DNA of 64,000 bases from Bradyrhizobium sp. CB2312. GTDB taxonomy: Bacteria > Pseudomonadota > Alphaproteobacteria > Rhizobiales > Xanthobacteraceae. Of this stretch, positions 16,132-32,609 are shown in pieces. The stretch spans positions 4,175,501-4,239,500 of the forward strand of contig NZ_CP121668.1 in the NCBI RefSeq assembly GCF_029714425.1, in the 5' to 3' direction. Position 1 is the first letter of the stretch. Each line of letters starts with the position of its first letter. A program made the translations under genes and the position numbers. The notes below the pieces were generated by a model. The model saw only the letters and a list, made by a program, of their open reading frames with translations. It was not told the DNA's origin and made no database searches.

Positions 16132-16899
16132 ATGACCTTGTTCGACATGAAGGGGAAAGTCGCCGTCATCACCGGCTCGACGCGCGGCATCGGGCTTGCG
16201 ATCGCCGAGCGCATGGCCGAGCACGGCGCCAAGGTCGTGATCTCATCGCGTAAGGCCGATGTCTGCGAGCAGGTCGCCAAGGACATCAACGACAAGCTCG
16301 GCAAGGGCACCGCGGTCGCGATCGCGGCCAACATCTCGTCAAAAGAGAATCTGCAAAACCTCGTCGACGAGAGCAACCGCGCCTTCGGCAAGATCGACGT
16401 GCTGGTCTGCAACGCCGCCTCGAACCCGTATTACGGCCCGCTCGCCGGCATCTCCGACGATCAGTTCCGCAAGATCCTCGACAACAACATCGTCGCCAAC
16501 AACTGGCTGATCTCGATGGTGGTGCCGCAGATGATCGAGCGCAAGGACGGGTCAGTCATCATCGTGTCCTCGATCGGTGGCCTCAAGGGCTCGACCATCC
16601 TCGGCGCCTACGCGATCTCCAAGGCCGCCGACATGCAGCTCGCGCGCAACCTCGCTTGCGAATACGGCAAGCACAACATCCGCGTGAACTGCATCGCGCC
16701 CGGCCTGATCAAGACCGATTTCGCCAAGGCGCTGTGGGACAATCCGGAGAATTTGAAAGCCTCGACCTCGCGCTCGCCGCTCCTGCGCATCGGCATCCCC
16801 GACGAAATCGCGGGCGCCGCGGTGTTCCTGGGCTCCAAGGCCGGCGACTTCATGACCGGCCAGACCATGGTCATCGACGGCGGCGCGACGATCAGTTGA
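16132..16899 (+). CDS. Short-chain dehydrogenase/reductase (SDR)
   Basis: A 255-residue classical SDR. The cofactor motif TGSTRGIG is near residues 14-21, with an Arg-Lys pair after strand 2 (SSRKAD) that suggests NADP(H). The catalytic Ser is in IIVSSIGG, Tyr and Lys in YAISK, and the C-terminus is DFMTGQTMVIDGG. The ASNPYYGPLAG loop after the NA motif resembles a group of SDRs linked to acyl-CoA or hydroxy-acid metabolism in rhizobia, but this is from memory. The ribosome-binding site GGGAGGAA is strong. It may be co-transcribed with the phosphatase gene upstream. It is not closely similar to the SDRs at 14445 and 59130. Confidence 0.9.
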   Translation: MTLFDMKGKVAVITGSTRGIGLAIAERMAEHGAKVVISSRKADVCEQVAKDINDKLGKGTAVAIAANISSKENLQNLVDESNRAFGKIDVLVCNAASNPYYGPLAGISDDQFRKILDNNIVANNWLISMVVPQMIERKDGSVIIVSSIGGLKGSTILGAYAISKAADMQLARNLACEYGKHNIRVNCIAPGLIKTDFAKALWDNPENLKASTSRSPLLRIGIPDEIAGAAVFLGSKAGDFMTGQTMVIDGGATIS

Positions 16900-16942
16900 G
16901 ACGTCGCGCGGGAGAGGGCACGTGGCCCACCCAACAACAGGT

Positions 16943-17082
16943 GTCATCGCCCGCGAAGGCGGGCGATCCAGTACTCCGCGGCGGAAGTTTGTTCACACAA
17001 CTGCGGCCGCGGAGTACTGGATGCCCCGCCGGAGCCTGTCATCGGGCTCGCCGAAGGCGAGACCCGGTGGCGGGGCATGACA
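16943..17082. repeat. REP/BIME-type palindromic element
   Basis: It begins GTCATCGCCCGCGAAGGCGG, continues with paired arms CCAGTACTCCGCGGC and GCCGCGGAGTACTGG, and ends in a CCCCGCC...GGCGGGGCATGAC arm. It fills the gap between the convergent SDR and serine hydrolase genes. Confidence 0.8.
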
Positions 17083-17107
17083 GTGAGGGTGGAGATGCTC
17101 CGTCCCG

Positions 17108-18331
17108 TCACTCCACCGCCGCGTAAACCAGATCCCGCACCAAGGTCCTTGTAAAATCACGCTGTCCCGGGCCCTGGCTCATGAACACCGTGAGCAGATC
17201 CTCCTTCGGATCGACCCAGAAGAACGTCCCCCCGATGCCGCTCCAGAAATACTGGCCGACGCTGCCGGGGAAGGGCGCGATGCCGGCCTCGCGGCGGACG
17301 GCGAAGCCGAGGCCGAAGCCGTGGCCGGGCGACAGCAGCGTGCCGTTGGTGACGACGTGCGGCCCAAGATGATCTGACGCCATCAGCTCCAGGGTCTTGC
17401 GGCCGATGATCCTGTTGCCATCGAGCGTGCCGCCATTGCGCAGCATCAGCGCGAAGCGGGCATAGTCCATCGTGGTGGAGACCAGGCCGCCGCCGCCGGA
17501 TTCCATGACCGGCTGCTCGAGCATGTTGAAGAGGGCGACCTTGTCGCCGGTCCAGGGATCGGCCGCGAACGCCTCGGCGAGCCGGCCAGCATTGGTCTCA
17601 GCGGTCGAGAAGCCGGTCTCGGTCATCTGAAGCGGCGCGAGGATGCGCTCGGCGAGGTACGCGCCGAGCGACTTGCCGCTGATGATTTCGATGATGCGGC
17701 CGAGAATATCGGTGGAGCGGCTGTAGTTGAACTCGTCGCCGGGATGACAGACGAGGGGGAAGCTCGCCACCAGCGCGGCGTGCTCGGCATTGGTGATCTT
17801 GCGGCTGCGGACGCGGGATTCCTGGTAGAGCTTGTGCACGGGGCCGTCGCCTTGGTGCTCGTAGGTCAGGCCCGAGGTGTGGCGGAGCAGGTCCTGCACC
17901 ATCATCGGCCGCCTCGGCGGAACCAGTTCCAGCTTGCCGCCGCTGACGACGCCGACCTTCTGATTAGCGAACTCCGGAATGAACTTAGCGACGGGATCGC
18001 TGAGGAGGAGGTGACCGTCCTCGACCAGCATCATGATGCCGACGGAGACGATCGGCTTGGTCATCGAGAAGATGCGGAAGATCGAATCAAGCGCCATCGG
18101 CGCGGACCCCGCCGGGCTCTGCTTGCCGAGCGCCTCGAACCATCCGACCTGGCCGCCTCTCGCCACCAGCACGGTCACGCCCGGAACGGTTCCCTTGTCG
18201 ATCTCGCGCTTGAACGCATCCGACATGGCCTGGAGGCGGGGCCGCGACAGGCCCAGCGTCTCGGGCTTGGCCTCGGGGAGAGGCGGGGTTTTCGGCGCAG
18301 TCGAGGGGCGGGCGGCGGCTGTCGCGGTCAT
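17108..18331 (-). CDS. Serine hydrolase, beta-lactamase class C/EstB-like
   Basis: A 407-residue protein of the beta-lactamase/penicillin-binding-like esterase fold. The nucleophile motif SMTK (S-x-x-K) lies about a quarter of the way in, after FRIF; the Tyr motif is YSR in EFNYSRSTDILG; and GHGFGLGF is a late glycine-rich element. Most such proteins are cytoplasmic esterases or peptidases rather than antibiotic-resistance enzymes. No signal peptide is visible: the N-terminus is MTATAAARPSTAP, then a Pro-rich linker. The ATG at 18331 follows GGGAG at good spacing. The neighbouring genes give no hint of the substrate. It is transcribed towards the SDR gene and away from tRNA-Trp. Confidence 0.88.
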   Translation of the reverse strand: MTATAAARPSTAPKTPPLPEAKPETLGLSRPRLQAMSDAFKREIDKGTVPGVTVLVARGGQVGWFEALGKQSPAGSAPMALDSIFRIFSMTKPIVSVGIMMLVEDGHLLLSDPVAKFIPEFANQKVGVVSGGKLELVPPRRPMMVQDLLRHTSGLTYEHQGDGPVHKLYQESRVRSRKITNAEHAALVASFPLVCHPGDEFNYSRSTDILGRIIEIISGKSLGAYLAERILAPLQMTETGFSTAETNAGRLAEAFAADPWTGDKVALFNMLEQPVMESGGGGLVSTTMDYARFALMLRNGGTLDGNRIIGRKTLELMASDHLGPHVVTNGTLLSPGHGFGLGFAVRREAGIAPFPGSVGQYFWSGIGGTFFWVDPKEDLLTVFMSQGPGQRDFTRTLVRDLVYAAVE

Positions 18332-18483
18332 GTTCACTCCCGAGGGCACATTATTGTCGGGAGCGGACTGTGGCCCAGAAGGCGAGGCACAAACAAGCGA
18401 AGCCAGCGCGCTTCACCCTTGCAAACCAGCCGCCCCCTGTGCTTGAAAGCGCCCCTGATCCGCGTGGCGACGCGAGGGTCCGT

Positions 18484-18559
18484 AGGAGTGTAGCTCAATT
18501 GGTAGAGCACCGGTCTCCAAAACCGGGGGTCGCAGGTTCGAGCCCTGCCACTCCTGCCA
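18484..18559 (+). tRNA. trnW: tRNA-Trp (anticodon CCA)
   Basis: A complete cloverleaf: acceptor AGGAGTG pairs with CACTCCT (18549-18555), the D arm contains GCTCAATTGGTAGAGC, anticodon stem CCGGT/ACCGG encloses the loop CTCCAAA with anticodon CCA at 18517-18519, and the T arm has GGTTCGAGCC. The discriminator is G and the 3' CCA is encoded. The last nine bases, CTCCTGCCA, are repeated once directly after (18560-18568). It lies just ahead of secE-nusG, the usual alphaproteobacterial arrangement, and may be transcribed with them. Confidence 0.97.
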
Positions 18560-18869
18560 CTCCTGCCAGTCCATCCAGGTAATCAGGATCGAGGCAGGTC
18601 GGGTAACTCATTGATCCGGATCAGGTCTGCGCGCGGTTGCCGCGGGCATCCGGGCTCCGCCACACCTTGACCTTTGGCCCCATCCGCAGTAGATACCCGG
18701 CACTCGCAGCCGGCCCGTTGAGATGCGGATATCCGGCGCGGCTTTAAATCCCCGAACAATCGAGCCCGGTTTCCGGCTCATCCTTCGCGACAGAGGGCTG
18801 GGCCAACGGCGGCTGTTCGGGTCCCCGAAATTCATGCGCGTCTGGCGACGGACGTTGGACATTCAAACG
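18560..18869. other. tRNA-Trp to secE intergenic region
   Basis: About 310 bases without a gene. After the duplicated tRNA end, the only promoter-like feature seen is TTGAGA (18718-18723) followed after 18 bases by CTTTAA (18742-18747), a weak candidate for secE-nusG transcription. Confidence 0.35.
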
Positions 18870-19061
18870 ATGGCAGTCAGCCCGTTCAAGTTCTTGCAGG
18901 AAGTGCGCTCGGAGACCGCCAAGGTCACCTGGCCGACCCGTCGTGAGACCACGATCACCACCATCATGGTGTTCGTGATGGTCGCCGTGGCCTCGGTCTT
19001 CTTCTTCGCCGCCGACCAGATCATCCGCTACCTCATCACCTTCCTCTTGGGCATTCACTGA
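18870..19061 (+). CDS. secE: Protein translocase subunit SecE (short form)
   Basis: A 63-residue single-span inner-membrane protein, the short SecE form usual outside enterobacteria (E. coli SecE has 127 residues). The amphipathic surface helix FKFLQEVRSETAKVTWPTRR is followed by one membrane span (residues about 32-58), the arrangement that clamps the two halves of SecY. The V-W-P-x-R-x-E core (VTWPTRRE) is diagnostic. The ATG at 18870 gives the standard N-terminus; the open frame back to 18723 does not look like coding sequence. Its stop overlaps the nusG start (TGATG), so translation is coupled. Confidence 0.95.
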   Translation: MAVSPFKFLQEVRSETAKVTWPTRRETTITTIMVFVMVAVASVFFFAADQIIRYLITFLLGIH

Positions 19062-19615
19062 TGGCAACAGCAACCGCTCAATTGACCGACAAGCGCTGGT
19101 ACATCGTCCACGCCTATTCGAACTTCGAGAAGAAGGTCGCCGAATCGATCCGCGAGCAGGCCAAGCAGCGCGGGCTCGAGGAGCTGTTCGAGCTGGTGCT
19201 GGTTCCGACCGAGAAGGTCACGGAAGTGCGCCGCGGCCGCAAGATCGACGCCGAGCGCAAGTTCTTCCCGGGCTACGTGCTGGTGAAGATGAAGCTGACC
19301 GACGAGGCGTTTCATCTGATCAAGAACACCCCGAAGGTCACGGGCTTCCTCGGCGCGGAAAACAAGCCGATGCCGATCTCGGAAGCCGAGGCCATGCGCA
19401 TCCTGCACCAGGTGCAGGAGGGCGTGGAACGGCCGAAGGCGTCGGTGTCGTTCGAGATCGGCGAGAACGTGCGCGTGGCCGATGGCCCGTTCGCCTCGTT
19501 CTCGGGTGTGGTCGAGGAAATCGACGAGGCCCGCTCGCGCGTGAAGGTCGCGGTGTCGATCTTCGGCCGCGCAACGCCGGTCGAGCTGGAATTCGGTCAG
19601 GTCGAGAAGGTCTGA
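19061..19615 (+). CDS. nusG: Transcription termination/antitermination protein NusG
   Basis: A 184-residue protein with the NGN domain (RWYIVHAYSNFEKKVAESI at about 11-29, then RKFFPGYVLVKM) and a C-terminal KOW domain (VRVADGPFASFSGVVEEID). It binds the RNA polymerase clamp, speeds elongation, and links transcription to Rho or to the ribosome through S10. Its length is near that of E. coli NusG (181). Its start overlaps the secE stop by one base. A 132-base gap with a GTGAGGC/GCCTCAC hairpin (about 19627-19646) separates it from rplK. Confidence 0.97.
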   Translation: MATATAQLTDKRWYIVHAYSNFEKKVAESIREQAKQRGLEELFELVLVPTEKVTEVRRGRKIDAERKFFPGYVLVKMKLTDEAFHLIKNTPKVTGFLGAENKPMPISEAEAMRILHQVQEGVERPKASVSFEIGENVRVADGPFASFSGVVEEIDEARSRVKVAVSIFGRATPVELEFGQVEKV

Positions 19616-19747
19616 CCGGACGAGGCGTGAGGCTTTTGGGCCTCACGTAACAAGAGGCCGTGGGAGGACGAGGGCGGTTGCCAGCCGCTCAAGATCCCGA
19701 CCACGAACCTGAAACCGCCGGCCCTGCCGGCACAACAGGAGTGATAC

Positions 19748-20176
19748 ATGGCAAAGAAAGTGACCGGATACCTGAAGCTTCAGGTCCCGGCCGGTGCGGC
19801 GAATCCTTCGCCCCCGATCGGTCCCGCGCTCGGTCAGCGCGGTCTCAACATCATGGAGTTCTGCAAGGCGTTCAACGCCCAGACCCAGAAGGAAGAGAAG
19901 AACACCCCGATCCCGGTGATCATCACCATTTACGCGGACCGTTCCTTCACCTTCGAGATGAAGACGCCGCCGATGTCCTACTTCCTCAAGCAGGCCGCCA
20001 AGATCCAGTCCGGCTCGAAGGCGCCGGGCCGTGACAAGGCCGGCAAGGTGACCAAGGCGCAAGTGCGCGAGATCGCCGAGAAGAAGATGAAGGACTTGAA
20101 TTGCGACACCATCGAATCGGCCATGAAGATGGTCGAGGGCTCCGCCCGTTCGATGGGTCTGGAAGTTGCGGGGTAA
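19748..20176 (+). CDS. rplK: 50S ribosomal protein L11
   Basis: A 142-residue protein, the same length as in E. coli. The N-terminal [20 protein letters not shown] and the C-terminal 23S-rRNA-binding domain ([10 protein letters not shown] at the end) are typical. L11 forms the stalk base with L10 and L7/L12, takes part in factor-dependent GTP hydrolysis, and is needed for RelA sensing. The start has AGGAG at good spacing. rplA follows after 6 bases. Confidence 0.98.
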   Translation: MAKKVTGYLKLQVPAGAANPSPPIGPALGQRGLNIMEFCKAFNAQTQKEEKNTPIPVIITIYADRSFTFEMKTPPMSYFLKQAAKIQSGSKAPGRDKAGKVTKAQVREIAEKKMKDLNCDTIESAMKMVEGSARSMGLEVAG

Positions 20177-20182
20177 GCGGTC

Positions 20183-20875
20183 ATGGCAATCGGAAAGCGT
20201 TTGAACAAAGCCCGCGAAGGCATTGACCGCGAAAAGCTTTACCCGCTCGCGGACGCCATCAAGATGGTCAAGGAGCGCGCGAAAGCGAAGTTCGACGAGA
20301 CCATCGAGGTTTCGATCAATCTCGGCGTCGATCCGCGTCACGCCGACCAGATGGTCCGCGGCGTCGTGACCCTGCCGAACGGCACCGGCCGTACGCTCCG
20401 CGTCGGCGTGTTCGCCCGCGGCGCCAAGGCTGACGAAGCCAAGGCCGCCGGTGCCGACGTCGTCGGCGCCGAGGACCTGGTCGAGAAGGTGCAGAACGGC
20501 TCGATCGATTTCGACCGCTGCATCGCCACCCCCGACATGATGCCGCTGGTCGGCCGTCTCGGTAAGGTGCTGGGCCCGCGCGGCCTGATGCCGAACCCGA
20601 AGATCGGCACCGTGACCATGGACGTCACCGGTGCGGTGAAGGGCGCCAAGGGCGGCTCGGTCGAGTTCCGTGTCGAGAAGGCCGGCATCCTGCAGGCCGG
20701 CGTCGGCAAGGCCTCGTTCTCCGAGGAGAAGCTGGTCGAGAACATCAAGGCTCTGGCCGATGCCGTCTCGAAGGCGAAGCCGGCCGGCTCCAAGGGCACC
20801 TACATCCAGCGCGTTGCGGTGTCCTCGACGATGGGCCCGGGTGTGAAGGTTGAGCCGGGCACCATTCTCGGCTGA
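20183..20875 (+). CDS. rplA: 50S ribosomal protein L1
   Basis: A 230-residue protein (E. coli 234) with both L1 domains and the conserved [14 protein letters not shown] segment. L1 shapes the mobile L1 stalk at the E site, and in many bacteria represses its own rplKA message by binding a stem-loop like its rRNA site. Such a site could lie in the nusG-rplK gap, though this was not shown. The C-terminus is followed by an intrinsic terminator, so rplKA is cut off from rplJL here. Confidence 0.98.
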   Translation: MAIGKRLNKAREGIDREKLYPLADAIKMVKERAKAKFDETIEVSINLGVDPRHADQMVRGVVTLPNGTGRTLRVGVFARGAKADEAKAAGADVVGAEDLVEKVQNGSIDFDRCIATPDMMPLVGRLGKVLGPRGLMPNPKIGTVTMDVTGAVKGAKGGSVEFRVEKAGILQAGVGKASFSEEKLVENIKALADAVSKAKPAGSKGTYIQRVAVSSTMGPGVKVEPGTILG

Positions 20876-20898
20876 GGTTTGGAAATTGCATGAGGCGA

Positions 20899-20935
20899 GG
20901 GGCGGAATTGGGCAACCGATTCCGCCCCTTTCGTT
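20899..20935 (+). terminator. Rho-independent terminator after rplA
   Basis: A 10-bp stem GGGGCGGAAT (20899-20908) and ATTCCGCCCC (20919-20928) with a 10-base loop is followed by TTTCGTTT. It starts about 24 bases after the rplA stop and separates rplKA from the downstream dehydrogenase. Confidence 0.75.
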
Positions 20936-20965
20936 TGTCTGCGGGATTCACCGGAAACAAGAACA

Positions 20966-21919
20966 ATGGCTGACAAGGTCCTGATCTATTCGCGCTTTCC
21001 CAAGACGATGATGGCGCGCTTCGCCGAGCGGTTCGAGCTGCTCGACACCGGTGGCAAGCCCGCGCACGAGGTGTTTCCGGCCGGCGAGCTCGGCGACATC
21101 CGCGCGATGCTGACCGCGGGCGGCTCGCCGCTCGGCGCGGAGGCGATGGACCTGTTTCCGGAGCTCGGCACCATCGTCTGCTATGGCACCGGCTATGACG
21201 GCGTCGATCTGAAGGCCGCCGCCGCCCGCAACATCGCGGTCGGTCACAGCCCGGGCGCAAACGCCGCCTCGGTCGCCGACATCGCGATGACCCTGATGCT
21301 GGCGACGACGCGGCGGATTTTGGTGGCCGACCAATATGTCCGCAGCGGCGACTGGGCCGCGTCGAAGCAGTCGCCGATGATGCGGCCTCAGGCCGGCATG
21401 CCCGGCCGCCGCATCGGCGTCTACGGCATGGGCGAGATCGGCCGCAAGATCGCCGCACGCTGCGCCGCCTTCGAGAGCGAGGTCGGCTATTTCAGTCGCA
21501 CCAAGTACGATCTGCCGTATCAGTATTTCCCGTCGCTGGAGGCGCTGGCCGACTGGTGCAGCGTGCTGATGATCGCGGTCCGGGCGGGGGCCGAGACCCA
21601 GCACGTCGTCAATGCCGATATCCTGAAGCGCCTCGGCGCGGACGGCTATGTCGTCAATATTTCCCGCGGCTCTGTGATCGACGAGAAGGCCCTGGTCGCG
21701 GCGCTCACCGACAAGACCATTGCCGGCGCCGGCCTCGACGTCTTCGAGAAGGAACCGCACGCCCCCGACGCGCTGACCGCGCTGCCCAACGTCGTGTTCG
21801 CCCCGCATATCGGCGGCCATACCCTGGACTCGCATGTCGCCATGCAGAACTGCGTGCTGGCAAACCTCACCGCGTTTTTCGCTGGCGAGCCGCTGCCTTA
21901 CGCGGTCAAATCGGCCTGA
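20966..21919 (+). CDS. D-isomer-specific 2-hydroxyacid dehydrogenase (NAD(P)-dependent)
   Basis: A 317-residue enzyme of the D-2-hydroxyacid dehydrogenase family (glyoxylate/hydroxypyruvate reductase-like). The Rossmann motif GVYGMGEIGRKIA (about residues 152-164) is clear, the substrate arginine is in MIAVRAGAETQHVVN, and the acid-base pair is the glutamate in DVFEKEPHA and the histidine in APHIGGHT. The short residue after strand 2 (SRTKYD) suggests NADPH. It reduces a 2-keto acid or the reverse; the substrate is unknown. Its place between rplA and rplJ, behind a terminator and ahead of a 585-base leader, is unusual for these conserved operons and suggests a separate transcription unit. It is intact and the codon use is like its neighbours. 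Confidence 0.9.
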   Translation: MADKVLIYSRFPKTMMARFAERFELLDTGGKPAHEVFPAGELGDIRAMLTAGGSPLGAEAMDLFPELGTIVCYGTGYDGVDLKAAAARNIAVGHSPGANAASVADIAMTLMLATTRRILVADQYVRSGDWAASKQSPMMRPQAGMPGRRIGVYGMGEIGRKIAARCAAFESEVGYFSRTKYDLPYQYFPSLEALADWCSVLMIAVRAGAETQHVVNADILKRLGADGYVVNISRGSVIDEKALVAALTDKTIAGAGLDVFEKEPHAPDALTALPNVVFAPHIGGHTLDSHVAMQNCVLANLTAFFAGEPLPYAVKSA

Positions 21920-22180
21920 ATCGGCCCTTATCGGCCCGTCTCAGGCCCGGCCGGCATCAGATTGGAACTGGTGTGAATTTTGCTCTTGGCAAGCGGGCAG
22001 AGAGCGGTTAAAGAACCGCCTCCGGACGTGCCGGCCTCGGCTGGCGCGTTCGTGCACGCATTCCGAAAACCCGACACGGCAGGAGATCATTCCTTTTCAG
22101 GACGTCCGCGAGGATTTGCCCGAAAAGGAAGGAAAAACTGTCGGCCGGTAGGGGTGCGGGCAGAGGTCGGGCGGTTCGCC
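21920..22180. other. Intergenic region upstream of the rplJ leader
   Basis: No credible gene. It probably holds the rplJ promoter, but no clear -35/-10 pair was found by eye. A stretch around 22100-22135 is purine-rich with several AAGGA-like runs. Confidence 0.3.
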
Positions 22181-22504
22181 GGCTGACCTTGTCCTGTCCA
22201 AGACTGCAGGCGCCCGCGGGGAGTTTCGATTTCTCAACGGCTTAATCGCATGGCCTGCATAGACGGGTGAAGACCGGATTTCACTTCGCACCCAGCTTTA
22301 AGGGCTGGCTTCGCGAAACGGGTCTGGTTCGGACCTCGACACGCCGTGGACCTCTAAGGGGTTCCCGGAGGGCAGGCTTTGAATCGTCGTCGTGCCCGGC
22401 GTGTCCTGGGGGATTTGGCCCCGAGGTTCAGGTTTGGGTGGGACGATGGGTGCAACCCGGCGGTCCCGCTTCTCGCGATGACCGCCAACCGGAGAGAGCT
22501 TGCT
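22181..22504 (+). promoter_or_regulatory. Probable ribosomal protein L10 leader (rplJL autoregulation)
   Basis: A long untranslated stretch lies before rplJ. TGCAGGC (22205-22211) can pair with GCCTGCA (22253-22259), and the sequence GGCCTGCATAGACGGGTG that follows resembles, from memory, conserved leader text upstream of rplJ in other rhizobia. In many bacteria L10 with L7/L12 binds such a leader to repress its own message. The exact limits are not known. Confidence 0.5.
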
Positions 22505-23023
22505 GTGGAACGAGCGGCAAAAAAGGAAGCGGTCGAACAGCTCAATGAGGTCTTCAAGACCACGAGCGTCGCGGTCGTTGCTCAATATTCCGGCCTCACC
22601 GTCGCCCAGATGCAGAAGCTGCGCCAGCAGATGAAGCAGGCGGGCGCTGCGGTGAAGGTCTCGAAGAACCGTCTCGCCAAAATTGCTCTTGAAGGCACTG
22701 ACGTCGTTGCCATCGGCCCCATGCTGAAGGGACCGACCGTGATCGCCACTTCGAACGATCCGGTAGCGGCGCCAAAGGTCGCCATCGAATTCGCCAAGGC
22801 GAACGAAAAGTTCGTCATCGTCGGCGGATCGATGGGGAAGACCGTCCTGAATGTCGACGGCGTGAAGGCGCTTGCCTCGCTGCCGTCGCTTGACGAACTG
22901 CGCGGCAAGATCGTCGGCCTCATCGTGGCCCCGGCGACCAAGCTGGCTCAGCTCGCCAACGCGCCCGCGGGCAAGCTCGCGCGCGTCATCCAGGCTCATG
23001 CCTCAAAGGGCGAAGCGGCCTGA
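22505..23023 (+). CDS. rplJ: 50S ribosomal protein L10
   Basis: A 172-residue protein (E. coli 165). The N-terminus [20 protein letters not shown] and [16 protein letters not shown] are the standard rRNA-binding half; the C-terminal helix that carries L7/L12 dimers ends in [14 protein letters not shown]. The start is a GTG at 22505, with GGAGAG 9 bases upstream; this matches the usual family N-terminus better than any in-frame ATG further up. rplL follows after 54 bases. Confidence 0.96.
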   Translation: MERAAKKEAVEQLNEVFKTTSVAVVAQYSGLTVAQMQKLRQQMKQAGAAVKVSKNRLAKIALEGTDVVAIGPMLKGPTVIATSNDPVAAPKVAIEFAKANEKFVIVGGSMGKTVLNVDGVKALASLPSLDELRGKIVGLIVAPATKLAQLANAPAGKLARVIQAHASKGEAA

Positions 23024-23077
23024 CGCCCTTCGCAAAACTCAAACCCGAACCAGACATACACGTAAGGAAACTGAACA

Positions 23078-23455
23078 ATGGCTGACTTGCAGAAGATCGT
23101 TGACGACCTCTCGAGCCTCACCGTGCTCGAAGCCGCTGAACTGGCGAAGCTCCTCGAAGAGAAGTGGGGCGTTTCGGCTGCCGCGGCTGTCGCCGTGGCC
23201 GGCCCGGCTGGTGGTGGCGCTGCCGCCGCTCCGGCGGAAGAGAAGACCGAGTTCACGGTCGTTCTCGCCTCTGCCGGCGAGAAGAAGATCGAGGTCATCA
23301 AGGAAGTCCGCGCCATCACCGGTCTCGGCCTCAAGGAAGCAAAGGACCTCGTCGAGGGTGCTCCGAAGCCGCTGAAGGAAGGCGTGAACAAGGAAGAAGC
23401 CGAGAAGATCAAGGCCCAGATCGAGAAGGCTGGCGCCAAGGTCGAGCTGAAGTAA
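23078..23455 (+). CDS. rplL: 50S ribosomal protein L7/L12
   Basis: A 125-residue acidic stalk protein. The N-terminal dimerisation helices ([20 protein letters not shown]) are joined by an Ala/Gly/Pro-rich hinge (residues about 36-54) to the C-terminal factor-binding domain containing [20 protein letters not shown]. The dimers recruit EF-Tu, EF-G and other translation GTPases. It is a near-typical length (E. coli 121). Palindromic elements follow the gene. Confidence 0.98.
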   Translation: MADLQKIVDDLSSLTVLEAAELAKLLEEKWGVSAAAAVAVAGPAGGGAAAAPAEEKTEFTVVLASAGEKKIEVIKEVRAITGLGLKEAKDLVEGAPKPLKEGVNKEEAEKIKAQIEKAGAKVELK

Positions 23456-23474
23456 CGCAAGTTACTTCAGCGAA

Positions 23475-23543
23475 ATCCCGGGCTCGCGAAGCGAGACCCG
23501 GGATCGTCCCAAGATCGTGGATGGCCGGGTCAAGCCCGGCCAT
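23475..23543. repeat. Paired hairpins in the rplL-rpoB gap
   Basis: Two adjacent hairpins: ATCCCGGGCTCGC against GCGAGACCCGGGAT (23475-23504, one mismatch), then ATGGCCGGG/CCCGGCCAT (23521-23529 with 23535-23543). They sit where enterobacteria have the partial terminator that lowers rpoBC expression relative to rplJL, so they could serve that purpose or simply be a dispersed repeat. Confidence 0.6.
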
Positions 23544-23545
23544 GA

Positions 23546-23970
23546 CGATCGGAAAGACCGAGGCCGGATGCAAAAGGCGTGCGACGGAACGACCCGACGC
23601 AGGCCGAACACGAAAAAGTGTGGGGATTTGAGGGTTTGACCCTCGAATCTGCACTATTGTCGCCCCATATCGGGTCGACAGCACGAAAGCACGGTGGGCA
23701 GGGATGCCGGATTTCCCTGTAAGCCGTTGGGAGAGCAGGCTATTTCGGGCTTTTGCAGTCCGTGAAGACGATCGTTGTGACGGGCGGGCGCGCAGCAGCG
23801 CCCCGCGCGTCGTTTTGCGTTTTGAAGGTCTGAAGAACAGATTCAGGACATTCCCGCCTGAAACTGAGTTTCCGGCCCCCAAAGCGGGTTCGAAAAATTC
23901 AACCCGGAGAGCGGTGGCAGCCGCGTTCCGGACGGCGCGCCCAGAGCGGGCGACGAAATGAGAGGCCACG
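23546..23970. other. Leader upstream of rpoB
   Basis: About 425 bases without a credible gene. TTGACC (23636-23641) is present, but the only TATTGT-like box lies too close (13 bases) for a normal promoter. Several G+C-rich stems are possible. It may hold a separate rpoBC promoter, but none can be fixed. Confidence 0.3.
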
Positions 23971-28089
<4,119 letters not shown>

Positions 28090-28100
28090 TTCGACCTTTC

Positions 28101-28126
28101 ATGCCCGGCCGTTGACGGCCGGGCAT
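28101..28126 (+). promoter_or_regulatory. Stable hairpin between rpoB and rpoC
   Basis: ATGCCCGGCC (28101-28110) and GGCCGGGCAT (28117-28126) form a perfect 10-bp stem with a six-base loop. There is no T run, so it is not a terminator; it is more likely a processing or stability element, or a small REP unit. Confidence 0.6.
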
Positions 28127-28219
28127 CGGCGCCCGGCCTGAGGCCTTGAGGGCAGGGCGCCCTGCTCGAGTGATTTTCGAATTTGCGGCCGGAGGCGACC
28201 GGCACGCGAGGAGAAGACG

Positions 28220-32416
<4,197 letters not shown>

Positions 32417-32448
32417 TCGTTCATCCGTAAGAATACCGAGGACAATGA

Positions 32449-32475
32449 AAAGGCCGGCGCAAGCCGGCCTTTTTG
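32449..32475 (+). terminator. Rho-independent terminator after rpoC
   Basis: An 8-bp stem AGGCCGGC (32451-32458) and GCCGGCCT (32463-32470) around a GCAA tetraloop, extended by flanking A and followed by a T run. It closes the rpoBC operon. Confidence 0.9.
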
Positions 32476-32609
32476 CTGCTTTGTTTGCCTGTTGCGGTGC
32501 GGGATCAACCTTTGTTCATCTTTCCTTCAGGCGGAAAAGCGCTTCTGCTAGGGCAGCTTAGACCGGTGGATCCCGTGACGGGGGCAGGGCCGGAGACCAC
32601 GGAACTGAC

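Noticed and set aside
17108..18331. Beta-lactamase resistance gene
   Set aside because: It has the SxxK fold but no signal peptide, and resembles EstB-like esterases.
22379..22504. Longer L10 start (214 residues)
   Set aside because: The upstream residues do not match L10, and the GTG at 22505 has a good ribosome-binding site and the usual N-terminus.
23636..23660. Promoter TTGACC plus TATTGT before rpoB
   Set aside because: Only 13 bases lie between the boxes, too few for a normal sigma-70-type promoter.
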